Part shown: piece by piece, positions 16,566 through 25,178 of the stretch
Layout: every line of letters starts with the position of its first letter
Position numbering within the stretch: position 1 is the first letter of the stretch
NCBI RefSeq assembly: GCF_021497505.1
Contig: NZ_CP069349.1
Span: forward strand, 2,507,780 to 2,571,779
DNA from: Turicibacter sp. TJ11
GTDB taxonomy: Bacteria > Bacillota_I > Bacilli_A > MOL361 > Turicibacteraceae
Length of the DNA: 64,000 nt
Direction: 5' to 3'
The notes under the pieces: model-generated
Database searches by the model: none
The model's input: only the letters and a program-made list of their open reading frames with translations
What the model was told of the DNA's origin: nothing
Made by a program: the position numbers and the translations under genes

Positions 16566-16594
16566 ATTATCATTCCGACGATAATCAATAACAA
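16566..16594 (-). promoter_or_regulatory. Candidate promoter of the 38-residue peptide transcript
   Basis: On the minus strand TTGTTA (16594-16589) and GATAAT (16571-16566) are separated by 17 bp, giving a start near 16559 and a leader of about 260 nt. Confidence 0.45.
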
Positions 16595-16646
16595 CACATA
16601 AAGAACAGTACGTGGAAATTGTTCTTTCCTTCAACCTCGAAACATT

Positions 16647-16676
16647 CCTTGTCTTAACGCAAGGGGTTGGTATAAT
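16647..16676 (+). promoter_or_regulatory. Distal promoter with dyad, reading toward the ABC transporter genes
   Basis: TTGTCT (16649-16654), 16 bp, TATAAT (16671-16676) with an extended TGn. CCTTG (16647-16651) and CAAGG (16660-16664) form an inverted repeat over the -35, a possible operator. Confidence 0.55.
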
Positions 16677-16788
16677 AGAATAACATGTTTAGATTATAAA
16701 AGCAAGCAAAAAAATAAGAAAATATACATAAATAAATTAAAAAATTGATCAGTCATGAATTTATAGGTAGGAAAATGAACATTGAGTA

Positions 16789-16817
16789 TTGTATCTCTCT
16801 TTAAACTCGAGCATAAT
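16789..16817 (+). promoter_or_regulatory. Proximal promoter of the ABC transporter operon
   Basis: TTGTAT (16789-16794), 17 bp, CATAAT (16812-16817), about 45 bases before the gene start. Confidence 0.45.
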
Positions 16818-16861
16818 AGAGTTATTGATAAAAGTTAATCAACTAAGAGGAGTGGGTGAAT

Positions 16862-17566
16862 TTGAAGGATTATATTACTTTTGAAAATGTTAAAAAAGTC
16901 TATAAAATGGGAGAAGTAGAGATTGAAGCGTTAAGTGGTGTCAATTTTTCGATTGATAAAGGAGAATTTGTCATTGTAGCTGGAGCGAGTGGTGCTGGGA
17001 AAAGTACCGTTTTAAATATATTAGGTGGAATGGATACAGCTAGTAGCGGAAGTATTAAAGTCGGAGGAAATGAGATTAGTAAATATAATAATAAAGAACT
17101 GATCACTTATCGTCGTTATGATATCGGATTTGTTTTTCAGTTCTATAACTTAGTTCAAAATTTAACGGCTTTAGAGAATGTTGAATTAGCGACACAAATC
17201 TGCAAAAATCCTTTAGATGTTCATGAAGTATTAGAAGCAGTTGGTCTTTCTCATCGTAAAAATAACTTTCCTGCCCAAATGTCAGGAGGAGAGCAACAAC
17301 GTGTAGCGATTGCGCGTGCATTAGCCAAAAACCCTAAATTATTATTATGTGATGAACCAACGGGGGCTTTAGACTACAATACTGGAAAGGCTATTTTAAA
17401 ATTATTACAAGATATGTGCCGTCAGATGGGAATGACAGTTGTTATGATTACTCATAACTTAGCTATTGCTCCAATGGGAGATAAAGTTATTCATGTCCGT
17501 AATGGAAAAGTTTCAAGTATTGAAATTAATGAAAATCCAACACCAGTCGAAAGGATTGAGTGGTAG
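16862..17566 (+). CDS. ABC transporter ATP-binding protein (MacB/LolD-like)
   Basis: About 234 residues forming one nucleotide-binding domain. Walker A is GASGAGKST, the Q-loop sits in GFVFQFYNL, the signature is [14 protein letters not shown], and Walker B is [12 protein letters not shown]. The GALD and QFYNL forms are typical of the MacB/LolD/YknY group that serves FtsX-like permeases, and that permease is the next gene. The start is TTG 16862 or GTG 16856 behind AAGAGGAG; spacing favours TTG. The pair is probably an exporter or mechanotransmitter acting on envelope or peptide substrates. Confidence 0.93.
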   Translation: MKDYITFENVKKVYKMGEVEIEALSGVNFSIDKGEFVIVAGASGAGKSTVLNILGGMDTASSGSIKVGGNEISKYNNKELITYRRYDIGFVFQFYNLVQNLTALENVELATQICKNPLDVHEVLEAVGLSHRKNNFPAQMSGGEQQRVAIARALAKNPKLLLCDEPTGALDYNTGKAILKLLQDMCRQMGMTVVMITHNLAIAPMGDKVIHVRNGKVSSIEINENPTPVERIEW

Positions 17567-17568
17567 AT

Positions 17569-20500
17569 ATGAGTAAAAGCTTAACAAAGGATACAATTCG
17601 CGATATTAAAAAGTCATTAGGCCGATTCATTTCTATTTTGGTGATCTGTGCCCTAGGAGTTGCTTTTTTTGTTGGGATTAAGTCTTCTCCTTTATCGATG
17701 AAACGAACAGTCGATCAATATTATGACGATTATAATATGATGGATTTACGTCTACTTTCAACACTTGGATTTACTGACTCTGATGTTGAGGCAATCGAGC
17801 AATTACCAGGGATTAACGGTGTTTTTGCAACTTTTTCTCAAGATGTGATAACTAATTATAATAATCGAGAACTTGTACTGAAGGTACACGCCTTACCTGA
17901 AAACTTAAATTCAGATAACTCAGATTATATTAATCAAGTGCGTGTAATTGAGGGACGATTACCTGAAAAATCAGGAGAAGCAGTGATTGAAAAAGGAAAT
18001 TACGTTGAAACAATGGAGATTGGTTCTAAAATCACATTAGAGTCTGGGACAGACCAAGAATTAAGTGACACGTTAGAAACAATTGAATACACCATTGTTG
18101 GGATTGTAGAAACGCCGTATTATCTATCTTTTGATAAAGGAACGACAACGATTGGAAATGGTGAAATAGCAAGTTTTATCATGATTCCACAAAGTGACTT
18201 TAAATCAGATATTTATACTGAGGTATTTGTAACAGCAAGTGGAGTATCGGATTTAGATACTTTTAGTAAAGCTTATGAAGAAGCGATGCAACCATTGATT
18301 TCTTCAATTGAAACACTCGCTGATACGCAAACGAAACAACGTTATGATGAGATTATGGACGAAGCGACAAAAGAATTAGATAAAGGTCGTCAAGAATACG
18401 AAGATAAAAAAGCAGAGGCATTAGCTGAGTTACAAAAGGCGTCTGATGAACTCGAAGAGGCTAAAGAAACGATTGAATCAGGTAAATCAGAGTTAGCTTC
18501 TAAGAAAACACAGTTTGAATCAACTATTGCACAGGTAAAAAAACAAATAGCAGATGGTGAAGCAAAATTAACTCAAGGAGAAGCCGAATTTAATCAGGCA
18601 TATAATGAATTTTACTCAAATAAAGATAGTGCTTGGGAAAAGATTAATGCAGCAAAAGAAGAACTGAATCAAAGTGAAGATCAATTAAATGAACTAAAAT
18701 TAACGATTACTCAATTTGAAGACAGTTTAAATAACCCATTGCTCACTGAAGAACAAAAAACGACTGTTATAGCACAACTAACGGTTCTTAAAGAACAGTA
18801 TGAGACTGGAATGATGACCTTAACAGCTGCTAAATCAGAGTTAGAAAAAAATGAACAGGATTTAATTCAAGGTGAACAACAGTTATTAGAGACTAAAACA
18901 ACATTAGAAAATTCTCGCCAAGAACTTAATCAACAAAAAGCTAATTTAGAACGTGAGATAGCAAGTGCTCATCAACAATTTGAAGCAGCTGAAACAACGT
19001 TAGCTCAAGGAGAAACTGAGCTAGAAGCTGGACAAAAAGAATATGAGAAAGCTAAAAAAGAAGCTGAAGAAGGATTTGAAGAAGCTGAGAAAGAGCTAGA
19101 AACAGCGAAAAAACAACTTGAAGAGTTAGAAGAGCCAGAGTGGTATGTGCTTGATCGTAATAAACATTATTCATTTGTAGATTACAAAGGAGCAGCAGAT
19201 AGTATTGATGCGGTTTCACAACTATTCCCTGTGTTTTTCTTTATGGTTGCTGCACTTGTTTGTTTAACAACCATGACACGAATGGTGGATGAACAACGAA
19301 TGAATATCGGAACGCTAAAAGCACTGGGTTATAATAAATGGAACATTGCTTCAAAGTTTTTAATTTATGCAGGAGTAGCGAGTTTAACAGGAAGTGTGAT
19401 TGGAGCTGCCGTTGGAAATGTTGTTTTTCCAAATATCGTGATGGAAGCTTATTCGATGATGTATGTCTTGCCAAATAAGATGATTGTTGTTAGTTGGCCA
19501 CTTATTTTAACCGCTTTAGGAATTGCAGTTGGGGTGACAACTTTATCAGCTTACTTTGCTGTGAATTCAGAGTTAGTTGAAACACCTTCTATTTTAATGA
19601 GACCTAAAGCTCCAAAAGAAGGAAAGCGAATTTTATTAGAACGAATTCCTTTTGTATGGAATAACTTAAGTTTCATTGGAAAAGTAACGGTGCGTAATAT
19701 TTTCCGTTATAAAAAACGTTTCTTCATGACGGTTTTTGGAATCGCTGGGTGTACAGCTTTATTATTAACTGGATTTGGGTTAAAAGATTCTATTCGTACT
19801 ATTGTTGAAAAACAGTTTGGATCATTATTCTTATACGATATGACGTTATCATTTGATCGTGAAAGTACAGAAAATGAACGAAATGATTTGATTGAATGGC
19901 TTAATCAAGATGATCGATTTGCGGGAACATTATTAACAACTAGTCAAAATGGAAAGTTATACACTGATGATCAAGACAAAGATATTATTATTTTCATTCC
20001 TGATCAGTTAGAGGATTTAAATTCGTTTATTCACTTTCAAAATCGTAAAACGGATGAGTCATTTGACTTAACGGATGAAGGTGCAATCTTAACTGAAAAA
20101 GTAGCAAATCAACTAGGTGTTAAAGTTGGAGATACAGTAATATTAGAAAATGCAGATGGGAAAAAGGTAGATGTTTCAATTTCAGGGATTACTGAAAACT
20201 ATATTAATCATTACATCTATTTATCTAAAACTGCTTATGAAAAATTATTTAATGATACGATTAGTTTTAATCAATTAGTCGCTATCTCAAATCAACAAGA
20301 TAAAGATCTTCAGTCACAAACTTCAAGTGAATTAATGGCGTTAGATCAAGTGAGTGGGGTAAGTTGGGTATCTACGCTACAAGATAGCTTTGATGATATG
20401 ATTAAGAATTTAAACTACGTCATTATTTTACTTATTGTTTCGGCAGGAGCACTTGCATTTGTCGTTCTTTACAATTTAACGAATGTTAATATCTCAGAAC

Positions 20501-20811
20501 GTATGCGTGAAATAGCAACCATTAAAGTATTAGGATTTTATGATTTCGAAGTATCGGCCTATATTTATCGTGAGAATATTATTCTTACGATCATTGGAAC
20601 ACTGGTTGGATTAGTTTTAGGAACAATTTTTCATCAATTTGTAATGACAACGGTTGAAATGGATATGATGATGTTTGGACGTGAAATTCGTGGATTAAGC
20701 TACATTTATTCAGCGGGATTAACGTTTATCTTTGCAGCCTTTGTTAACTTAGCGATGTACTATAAACTAAAAAATGTTCAAATGGTAGAGTCATTAAAAT
20801 CAGTTGATTAA
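17569..20811 (+). CDS. FtsX-like ABC permease with long extracellular coiled coil
   Basis: About 1080 residues. One membrane helix follows the N-terminus (about 20-40), then an extracytoplasmic domain to about 265. A heptad-rich coiled coil follows (about 265-525) with recurring GE, GK and GQ breaks such as ADGEAKLTQGEAEF. After that come three FtsX-type helices (about 550-670), a second extracytoplasmic domain, and three final helices. This is the large four-plus-four permease layout that pairs with a MacB-like ATPase. The coiled coil could span the wall or hold a substrate or hydrolase. The gene starts two bases after the ATPase stop. The substrate is unknown. Confidence 0.9.
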   Translation: MSKSLTKDTIRDIKKSLGRFISILVICALGVAFFVGIKSSPLSMKRTVDQYYDDYNMMDLRLLSTLGFTDSDVEAIEQLPGINGVFATFSQDVITNYNNRELVLKVHALPENLNSDNSDYINQVRVIEGRLPEKSGEAVIEKGNYVETMEIGSKITLESGTDQELSDTLETIEYTIVGIVETPYYLSFDKGTTTIGNGEIASFIMIPQSDFKSDIYTEVFVTASGVSDLDTFSKAYEEAMQPLISSIETLADTQTKQRYDEIMDEATKELDKGRQEYEDKKAEALAELQKASDELEEAKETIESGKSELASKKTQFESTIAQVKKQIADGEAKLTQGEAEFNQAYNEFYSNKDSAWEKINAAKEELNQSEDQLNELKLTITQFEDSLNNPLLTEEQKTTVIAQLTVLKEQYETGMMTLTAAKSELEKNEQDLIQGEQQLLETKTTLENSRQELNQQKANLEREIASAHQQFEAAETTLAQGETELEAGQKEYEKAKKEAEEGFEEAEKELETAKKQLEELEEPEWYVLDRNKHYSFVDYKGAADSIDAVSQLFPVFFFMVAALVCLTTMTRMVDEQRMNIGTLKALGYNKWNIASKFLIYAGVASLTGSVIGAAVGNVVFPNIVMEAYSMMYVLPNKMIVVSWPLILTALGIAVGVTTLSAYFAVNSELVETPSILMRPKAPKEGKRILLERIPFVWNNLSFIGKVTVRNIFRYKKRFFMTVFGIAGCTALLLTGFGLKDSIRTIVEKQFGSLFLYDMTLSFDRESTENERNDLIEWLNQDDRFAGTLLTTSQNGKLYTDDQDKDIIIFIPDQLEDLNSFIHFQNRKTDESFDLTDEGAILTEKVANQLGVKVGDTVILENADGKKVDVSISGITENYINHYIYLSKTAYEKLFNDTISFNQLVAISNQQDKDLQSQTSSELMALDQVSGVSWVSTLQDSFDDMIKNLNYVIILLIVSAGALAFVVLYNLTNVNISERMREIATIKVLGFYDFEVSAYIYRENIILTIIGTLVGLVLGTIFHQFVMTTVEMDMMMFGREIRGLSYIYSAGLTFIFAAFVNLAMYYKLKNVQMVESLKSVD

Positions 20812-20821
20812 TTATAAAATG

Positions 20822-20858
20822 AAAGAGAGCTTATGTTGATCATAGGCTCTCTTTTTAT
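20822..20858 (+). terminator. Rho-independent terminator
   Basis: A 14 bp stem (AAAGAGAGCTTATG/CATAGGCTCTCTTT) with T-run after the ABC operon. Confidence 0.92.
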
Positions 20859-21077
20859 GTCATCGTTGATGGAAAAAACGCATTCAATCTAGTTTGTTGT
20901 AGATTTATACGTATAATTGTATAACTTGAACATAAAATGTTTATATAAAGCGATGGCAGTAAAACAAGAATTTTAATGTAAATACCTTATATAAGCAAAA
21001 ACATCTATATTTATCATTACACACTAACTGTTTGATCGTTGTGTCGTAAAAGACAGACTATAGTCAGGGGGAGGAGT

Positions 21078-21320
21078 ATGAAAATATGTTATTTGGTAAT
21101 GAAGAATCATGAAGTCATTGAAATTGATGTGGAAAAAATGACAACGATTTTTTTTGCTATTATAACTGTGTTGAAGTCTAGACCGGAGTCTATCGTGAAT
21201 ATGGCGATGATGCAATCGATTCCAACTACCCAAGTTAAAGCAATAACTCAATCAATGATTCAAATGAAATATCCCCAATTACTTGATAGGTATCCATATA
21301 AAATAAAAGAAAAATACTAG
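21078..21320 (+). CDS. Small hypothetical protein (80 residues)
   Basis: It starts at ATG 21078 behind a very strong GGGGGAGGAG site. The sequence (MKICYLVMKNHEVIEIDVEK, then a hydrophobic stretch and an SIPTTQVKAITQSM helix) shows no motif I recognise and no clear membrane helix beyond one short hydrophobic run near residues 22-33. It stands alone. The good ribosome site argues that it is real. Confidence 0.5.
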   Translation: MKICYLVMKNHEVIEIDVEKMTTIFFAIITVLKSRPESIVNMAMMQSIPTTQVKAITQSMIQMKYPQLLDRYPYKIKEKY

Positions 21321-21390
21321 GAAGTTTTAACGAATGTAAATTTAAAAGGATAACGCTTCATATATGTAAAATAGGTAATAAGTCTTAGAT

Positions 21391-21419
21391 GTGTGCATTT
21401 GCACACTCGAAACTTTCGA
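21391..21419 (+). promoter_or_regulatory. Two adjacent perfect hairpins ahead of a small frame
   Basis: GTGTGC-attt-GCACAC (21391-21406) is followed at once by TCGAA-act-TTCGA (21407-21419). They lie 34 bases before the start of a 50-codon frame. Their role is unknown. Confidence 0.4.
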
Positions 21420-21452
21420 CATAATTCGATATACTTGATTTAGAGAGGATTT

Positions 21453-21605
21453 ATGTTTATAATAGAATATTTTTTAAGTGATAACATGTATATTACCCGA
21501 TGTACACAACTAAACATGATCTATTATATTAAATTCTCTATTGGGAAGTTTATGTCCAATGTTAAGTGGCTCGTTATGATGCTATTTTGTTTATTTTTTA
21601 TTTAA
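21453..21605 (+). CDS. Candidate 50-residue hydrophobic protein
   Basis: ATG 21453 is preceded by AGAGAGGA with 4 bases spacing, and the frame ends 3 bases before a strong terminator, so the unit looks deliberate. The product is rich in Met, Phe, Tyr and Ile and ends in a hydrophobic segment (VKWLVMMLFCLFFI) that would fit a membrane anchor. No family is recognised. It could be a small membrane protein or a toxin-like peptide, or a chance frame in an untranslated RNA. Confidence 0.35.
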   Translation: MFIIEYFLSDNMYITRCTQLNMIYYIKFSIGKFMSNVKWLVMMLFCLFFI

Positions 21606-21608
21606 GTC

Positions 21609-21653
21609 AAAAGTTATTTATTGTAGATCAGGGCTACAATAAATAACTTTTTT
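21609..21653 (+). terminator. Strong rho-independent terminator with no large gene before it
   Basis: An 18 bp perfect stem (AAAAGTTATTTATTGTAG and its complement) with T-run. It implies a transcript within 21320-21610. Confidence 0.92.
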
Positions 21654-21677
21654 AGTTCATTCATTGTAAATTGAAAG

Positions 21678-21703
21678 GAAAGCTAAAATGGCTTTCTTTT
21701 TTG
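21678..21703 (+). terminator. Short terminator-like hairpin
   Basis: GAAAGC/GCTTTC with seven T; a second stop signal 25 bases beyond the first. Confidence 0.6.
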
Positions 21704-21849
21704 TTAGTTTAAAAATAATTTATATGATGGTTTCAAGTTAAAATAATATCATTTGGATTGAACAGTAAGTTGTACATTCTTCAACAAAATAACATGTTTT
21801 TAGAACAATTCTCATATAATTTAACGATATGAGAGGAGGAGTAGAAATC

Positions 21850-22536
21850 ATGAATGTTGATCAAAACGCAATTAGTATTCAATATGGCGATGTCGATGGC
21901 GACTATAACTGTGAAAAAATCATACTATTTGGCACACCGTATGGACCTAACCAATCTTATACACAGCAGTTAGAGCTATTAATTCATTATATGGATGATA
22001 CGAAGTTAAGATTTGAACTAGATTTACAGGGATATGGTATTCATTTGTTTTTAGGAGATTTTCTAAACAAAAACTATAGTCAAATATTGATTACAGGTCG
22101 AACAGGAGGTAGCGGAGATTACGCGATTTTACGTTTGTATTGCTTAGAAAATAATAAATTAAAGCTGATACTAGACGAGGAAGATCTTTTAAGAAAGCTA
22201 GTTTATCAATCGGGTTATATTAATATGAATGGTACTTTAGGAATTACTTGTCCGGCTAGTGGTCAAACCTTTATGTTAGAAAGTAGAGGGGGATTTAATC
22301 CTTACTCATCTTATGGAGGAGTGCGACAGGACATGGGTCAACCGACAGTTACAGCTATCAATACAATCTATCCAATCATGCAGCCATATGATAATTTTTA
22401 TAGTTTACAAACACAGCAACGAATTATAGGAGCTAACAATTCGGATGTATTAGGACTGATTCAATCAGTGATCCAAGTAACAGAAGAAGCACCACTTATT
22501 CGAAGCCAAGCGCTTGTTAAATATGCCAATTCATAG
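21850..22536 (+). CDS. VCBS/FG-GAP-like repeat protein, cytosolic
   Basis: 228 residues. GDVDGDYNCEKIILFG near the N-terminus and LFLGDFLNKNYSQILITG in the middle are the two strand-loop units seen in Bacillus proteins annotated as VCBS repeat-containing, where D-x-D-G-D loops resemble calcium sites; the rest is beta-rich. No signal peptide is present. ATG 21850 follows AGGAGGAG; an in-frame ATG at 21829 precedes that site. The role is unknown, although Bacillus relatives have been reported near spore or envelope genes. It is monocistronic with a terminator. Confidence 0.6.
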   Translation: MNVDQNAISIQYGDVDGDYNCEKIILFGTPYGPNQSYTQQLELLIHYMDDTKLRFELDLQGYGIHLFLGDFLNKNYSQILITGRTGGSGDYAILRLYCLENNKLKLILDEEDLLRKLVYQSGYINMNGTLGITCPASGQTFMLESRGGFNPYSSYGGVRQDMGQPTVTAINTIYPIMQPYDNFYSLQTQQRIIGANNSDVLGLIQSVIQVTEEAPLIRSQALVKYANS

Positions 22537-22541
22537 TAAAG

Positions 22542-22570
22542 AAGTAGAGATTAAATCTCTACTTTTTTTG
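22542..22570 (+). terminator. Rho-independent terminator
   Basis: A 10 bp stem (AAGTAGAGAT/ATCTCTACTT) with seven T. Confidence 0.9.
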
Positions 22571-22771
22571 TAGCTACCACCTTTATTACTGTGTCTATTA
22601 AACAAGTGGACATTATGACTGTTATCTTAGAATAACTCATGATATGATTAGAGAAAATAGGCTATAAATGGACAAGATAAGCTTTTTCATGAGTAATAAG
22701 ATGTCTTAATGATTGAGAAGAAGCGGGAAGTCAAATCAAAAAATATTGATTCGTTTTAAAAGGAGTAGAAG

Positions 22772-23461
22772 ATGAATATTAAAGCACAATTACTAGAATT
22801 AGCAGATCCAGGTTATCAAGCATTTACTGAGCGATTAATACCGGGCCATAAAAATATTTTAGGCGTTCGTTTACCCCTTTTACGTAAGGTGGCTAAGGAG
22901 ATTGCTAAAGAAAATTGGCGTGAATTTTTAAAACAAAACGATGAGGTTTACTTTGAGGAAATCATGTTAAAAGGAATGGTGATTGGCTATATTAAAGATG
23001 CATCCGTCAACGAAATAATAAAACTAATTGAAACCTTTATTCCTAAGATGGATAACTGGTCAGTTTGTGATAGTTTTTGTGCGGGTCTTAAAATAACCAA
23101 ACATCATCAAGAAAAATTTTGGCCGCTGATCTGCTCCTCTCTTTCATCAGAAGATGAGTTTGAAGTCCGATTTGGAATTGTCATGATGCTAACTTATTAC
23201 GTTGATAATCGATATGTTAATGACGTGTTAAATCACCTAGAGCATCTTTCACATTCAGGGTATTATGTTCGAATGGCGATTGCATGGGCTATCTCGGCTT
23301 GTTATGTTAAATATCCAAACTTAACACTCGCTTATTTGAAAGAAACTAAACTAGATACATTTACTTATCACAAAGCACTACAAAAAATTAGCGAATCGTT
23401 AAAAAGTGATGTATCAACTAAAGAAATGATGAAACAAATGAAACGTGTCGATCATTGTTAA
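22772..23461 (+). CDS. DNA alkylation repair protein, AlkD-like HEAT-repeat glycosylase
   Basis: 229 residues made of paired helices, matching the DNA alkylation repair (AlkC/AlkD) family, which excises N3- and N7-alkylpurines without base flipping. The region GHKNILGVRLPLLRKVAKEI and the NWSVCDSFCAGLK motif are diagnostic. GGAG lies 7 bases before the ATG. No partner gene is adjacent, and no terminator is evident before the relaxase-like gene 100 bases on. Confidence 0.88.
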   Translation: MNIKAQLLELADPGYQAFTERLIPGHKNILGVRLPLLRKVAKEIAKENWREFLKQNDEVYFEEIMLKGMVIGYIKDASVNEIIKLIETFIPKMDNWSVCDSFCAGLKITKHHQEKFWPLICSSLSSEDEFEVRFGIVMMLTYYVDNRYVNDVLNHLEHLSHSGYYVRMAIAWAISACYVKYPNLTLAYLKETKLDTFTYHKALQKISESLKSDVSTKEMMKQMKRVDHC

Positions 23462-23557
23462 AAAAAGCATAGTTATTGTAATATATTTGCAGAGCTATGA
23501 ATTTGAGAGTATTATAGTAGCTACTTAAAGCATCAAGATAATAAAGGAAGTGAAGAC

Positions 23558-23989
23558 GTGGCTTTCATTAAAGTTTATAAAATTACGAAAAATTGTCATA
23601 AAAAGATTGAAGCCATTATGGATGAGAAAAAGGCTGGGGATCATGAACTGATTTATAAATTTACAACAACGAGTGAATCCATTCATAAACTAGATTCGGC
23701 GTATCATATTGTTCAACGATTTCCTGTGGACGAATATGTAAAACCAGAAATTGCCTATCAAATTGGAATGGAGGTTGCGACTCGATTTTTAAAAGATTAT
23801 TCTGATTATGTGGTTGCAACGCATACTCATTCAAAAGTTTTACATAATCATATTATTTTTGTATCGACTTCGATGAATGAGGATGAAGCGTATAGTCAAC
23901 GATATGAAGACAAGCTCCGTCAACTAATTATTCAGTTGACAAATGATTGTTGTGAAAAGTATGGTTTATCAACCATTCAATATAGATAA
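23558..23989 (+). CDS. Solitary relaxase-like (MobA/VirD2) HUH domain
   Basis: 143 residues resembling the core of the relaxase/mobilization nuclease domain: SAYHIVQRFPVDEYVKPEIAYQIG, then VATHTHSKVLHNHIIFVST, which supplies the His cluster that binds the nicking metal ion. The N-terminal part is shortened. The usual Tyr motif (a Y-x-x-N-P-x-K-T type segment) is replaced by KIEAIMDEKKAGD, so strand transfer may be lost. There is no long C-terminal region, and no mob, integrase or transfer gene is near. GGAAGTG precedes the GTG start. With its own terminator it looks like a stand-alone, perhaps domesticated, gene. Confidence 0.7.
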   Translation: MAFIKVYKITKNCHKKIEAIMDEKKAGDHELIYKFTTTSESIHKLDSAYHIVQRFPVDEYVKPEIAYQIGMEVATRFLKDYSDYVVATHTHSKVLHNHIIFVSTSMNEDEAYSQRYEDKLRQLIIQLTNDCCEKYGLSTIQYR

Positions 23990-24013
23990 GCTTCCACCAT
24001 TAGGAAGCTTTTT
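23988..24013 (+). terminator. Rho-independent terminator
   Basis: AAGCTTCC/GGAAGCTT with T-run, overlapping the relaxase-like stop codon. Confidence 0.88.
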
Positions 24014-24213
24014 ATTTAGTTTGAAGCCTATTTATCTTTTGAAATGACGTGTGCTTTTGATCACGTTTTTCAGATTTATTAGACGGTTTAATTTGAGAAA
24101 AATAAAATGAGTGCTTAACCAAGAGCAGAGAGAGTTGATACAACTGATTCGGCTGATTAAACCAATGAAACTTATGATATAATAAAGAAAAGATAACATC
24201 AGGAGGTTAGAAG

Positions 24214-24477
24214 ATGGATCAACATTATTTAGTGATGTTTTTAAGAGAAGGTAGCTACATTGAATCAAATGTCGAACTTTTAGAACTCGATCGTTCAACA
24301 ATTTCTGAAGTCGTTGAGCGATTAATTGATTATCATCAAAGTGATGAATTAGAGGACGAACTTCGTAGTTGTGGAACAAATATTCGTGCAATTATTCGTG
24401 TCTACTTAAATCATGTCGGTGATTATGGATATGAAGATTTTTATCATTTAGAATTAGTCACACCAAAGTCATTATAG
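24214..24477 (+). CDS. Small acidic hypothetical protein (87 residues)
   Basis: It starts behind AGGAGG with good spacing. The product is acidic and predicted helical (VERLIDYHQSDELEDELR), ending with YEDFYHLELVTPKSL. No domain is recognised. The next gene (DUF1456) starts 50 bases on with no terminator between, so the two may be co-transcribed. Confidence 0.55.
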   Translation: MDQHYLVMFLREGSYIESNVELLELDRSTISEVVERLIDYHQSDELEDELRSCGTNIRAIIRVYLNHVGDYGYEDFYHLELVTPKSL

Positions 24478-24527
24478 TTAGGTAGGGTTAAAAGATAAAA
24501 AGGTAATAAAGTAATGGAGGTTTATGA

Positions 24528-25040
24528 ATGAATAATAACGATATTCTAATTCGTATACGATATGCACTTAATTTAAAAGATGGACAAATGGTCAAAATCT
24601 TTAAACTAGGTGGAGTTGAGGTTACAGAAGAAGAAGTCAAAAAAATGTTAACTAAAGTTAAAGAAGAGTTTGGATTCCAAGATAAAACAAACACAGAAAC
24701 TTTACCTTGTAACAATAAGATGTTAGACAGTTTCTTAAACGGATTAATTATTTTCAAACGTGGTCCACAAGAAAAGAAACCGAATCAACCTGAGAATCCA
24801 GTGAGTATTCGTCGTAATAATGTCAATAATATTGTTTTAAAGAAATTAAAAATTGCTTTAGCTTTAACAGCAGAAGAAGTTCTTGATATTTTAGGATTAG
24901 CAGGTGTTAAAATTTCAAAAAGTGAATTAAGTGCCGTATTACGTAAAGAAGGACATAAAAACTATAAAGAATGTGGCGATCGTTATTTACGCAACTTTTT
25001 AAAGGGATTAGCGATTCAATATCGTACAGCACAAAAATAA
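24528..25040 (+). CDS. DUF1456 (YehS-like) family protein
   Basis: 170 residues built from two copies of an all-helical unit of about 65 residues: first NDILIRIRYALNLKD...LDSFLNGLIIFKRG, then NIVLKKLKIALALT...LRNFLKGLAIQYR. This duplicated layout defines DUF1456, found in E. coli YehS. The function is unknown and the protein is cytosolic. GGAGG precedes the ATG. Its fit to the family is good in length and repeat number. Confidence 0.88.
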   Translation: MNNNDILIRIRYALNLKDGQMVKIFKLGGVEVTEEEVKKMLTKVKEEFGFQDKTNTETLPCNNKMLDSFLNGLIIFKRGPQEKKPNQPENPVSIRRNNVNNIVLKKLKIALALTAEEVLDILGLAGVKISKSELSAVLRKEGHKNYKECGDRYLRNFLKGLAIQYRTAQK

Positions 25041-25178
25041 AATTATTATAGTTTTAAATGACAGATGTTGTCGTAATCACACAGAAATTGTCGTTGAAAA
25101 AACGCATATTTGTTGATATAATTTAACTTTAAAAAGATAGTTATGATGACAAATATCTATATATTGGAGAAGTGAAAG

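Noticed and set aside
16526-16630. A 34-codon minus-strand frame encoding a hydrophobic stretch (TVLYVLLLIIVGMIIARS) with a basic tail, like a type I toxin.
   Set aside because: No start codon at a usable distance from the AAGGAAAG site, a TGA separates it from the only upstream ATG, and a promoter for the 38-residue peptide lies inside it. It would only count as a broken gene.
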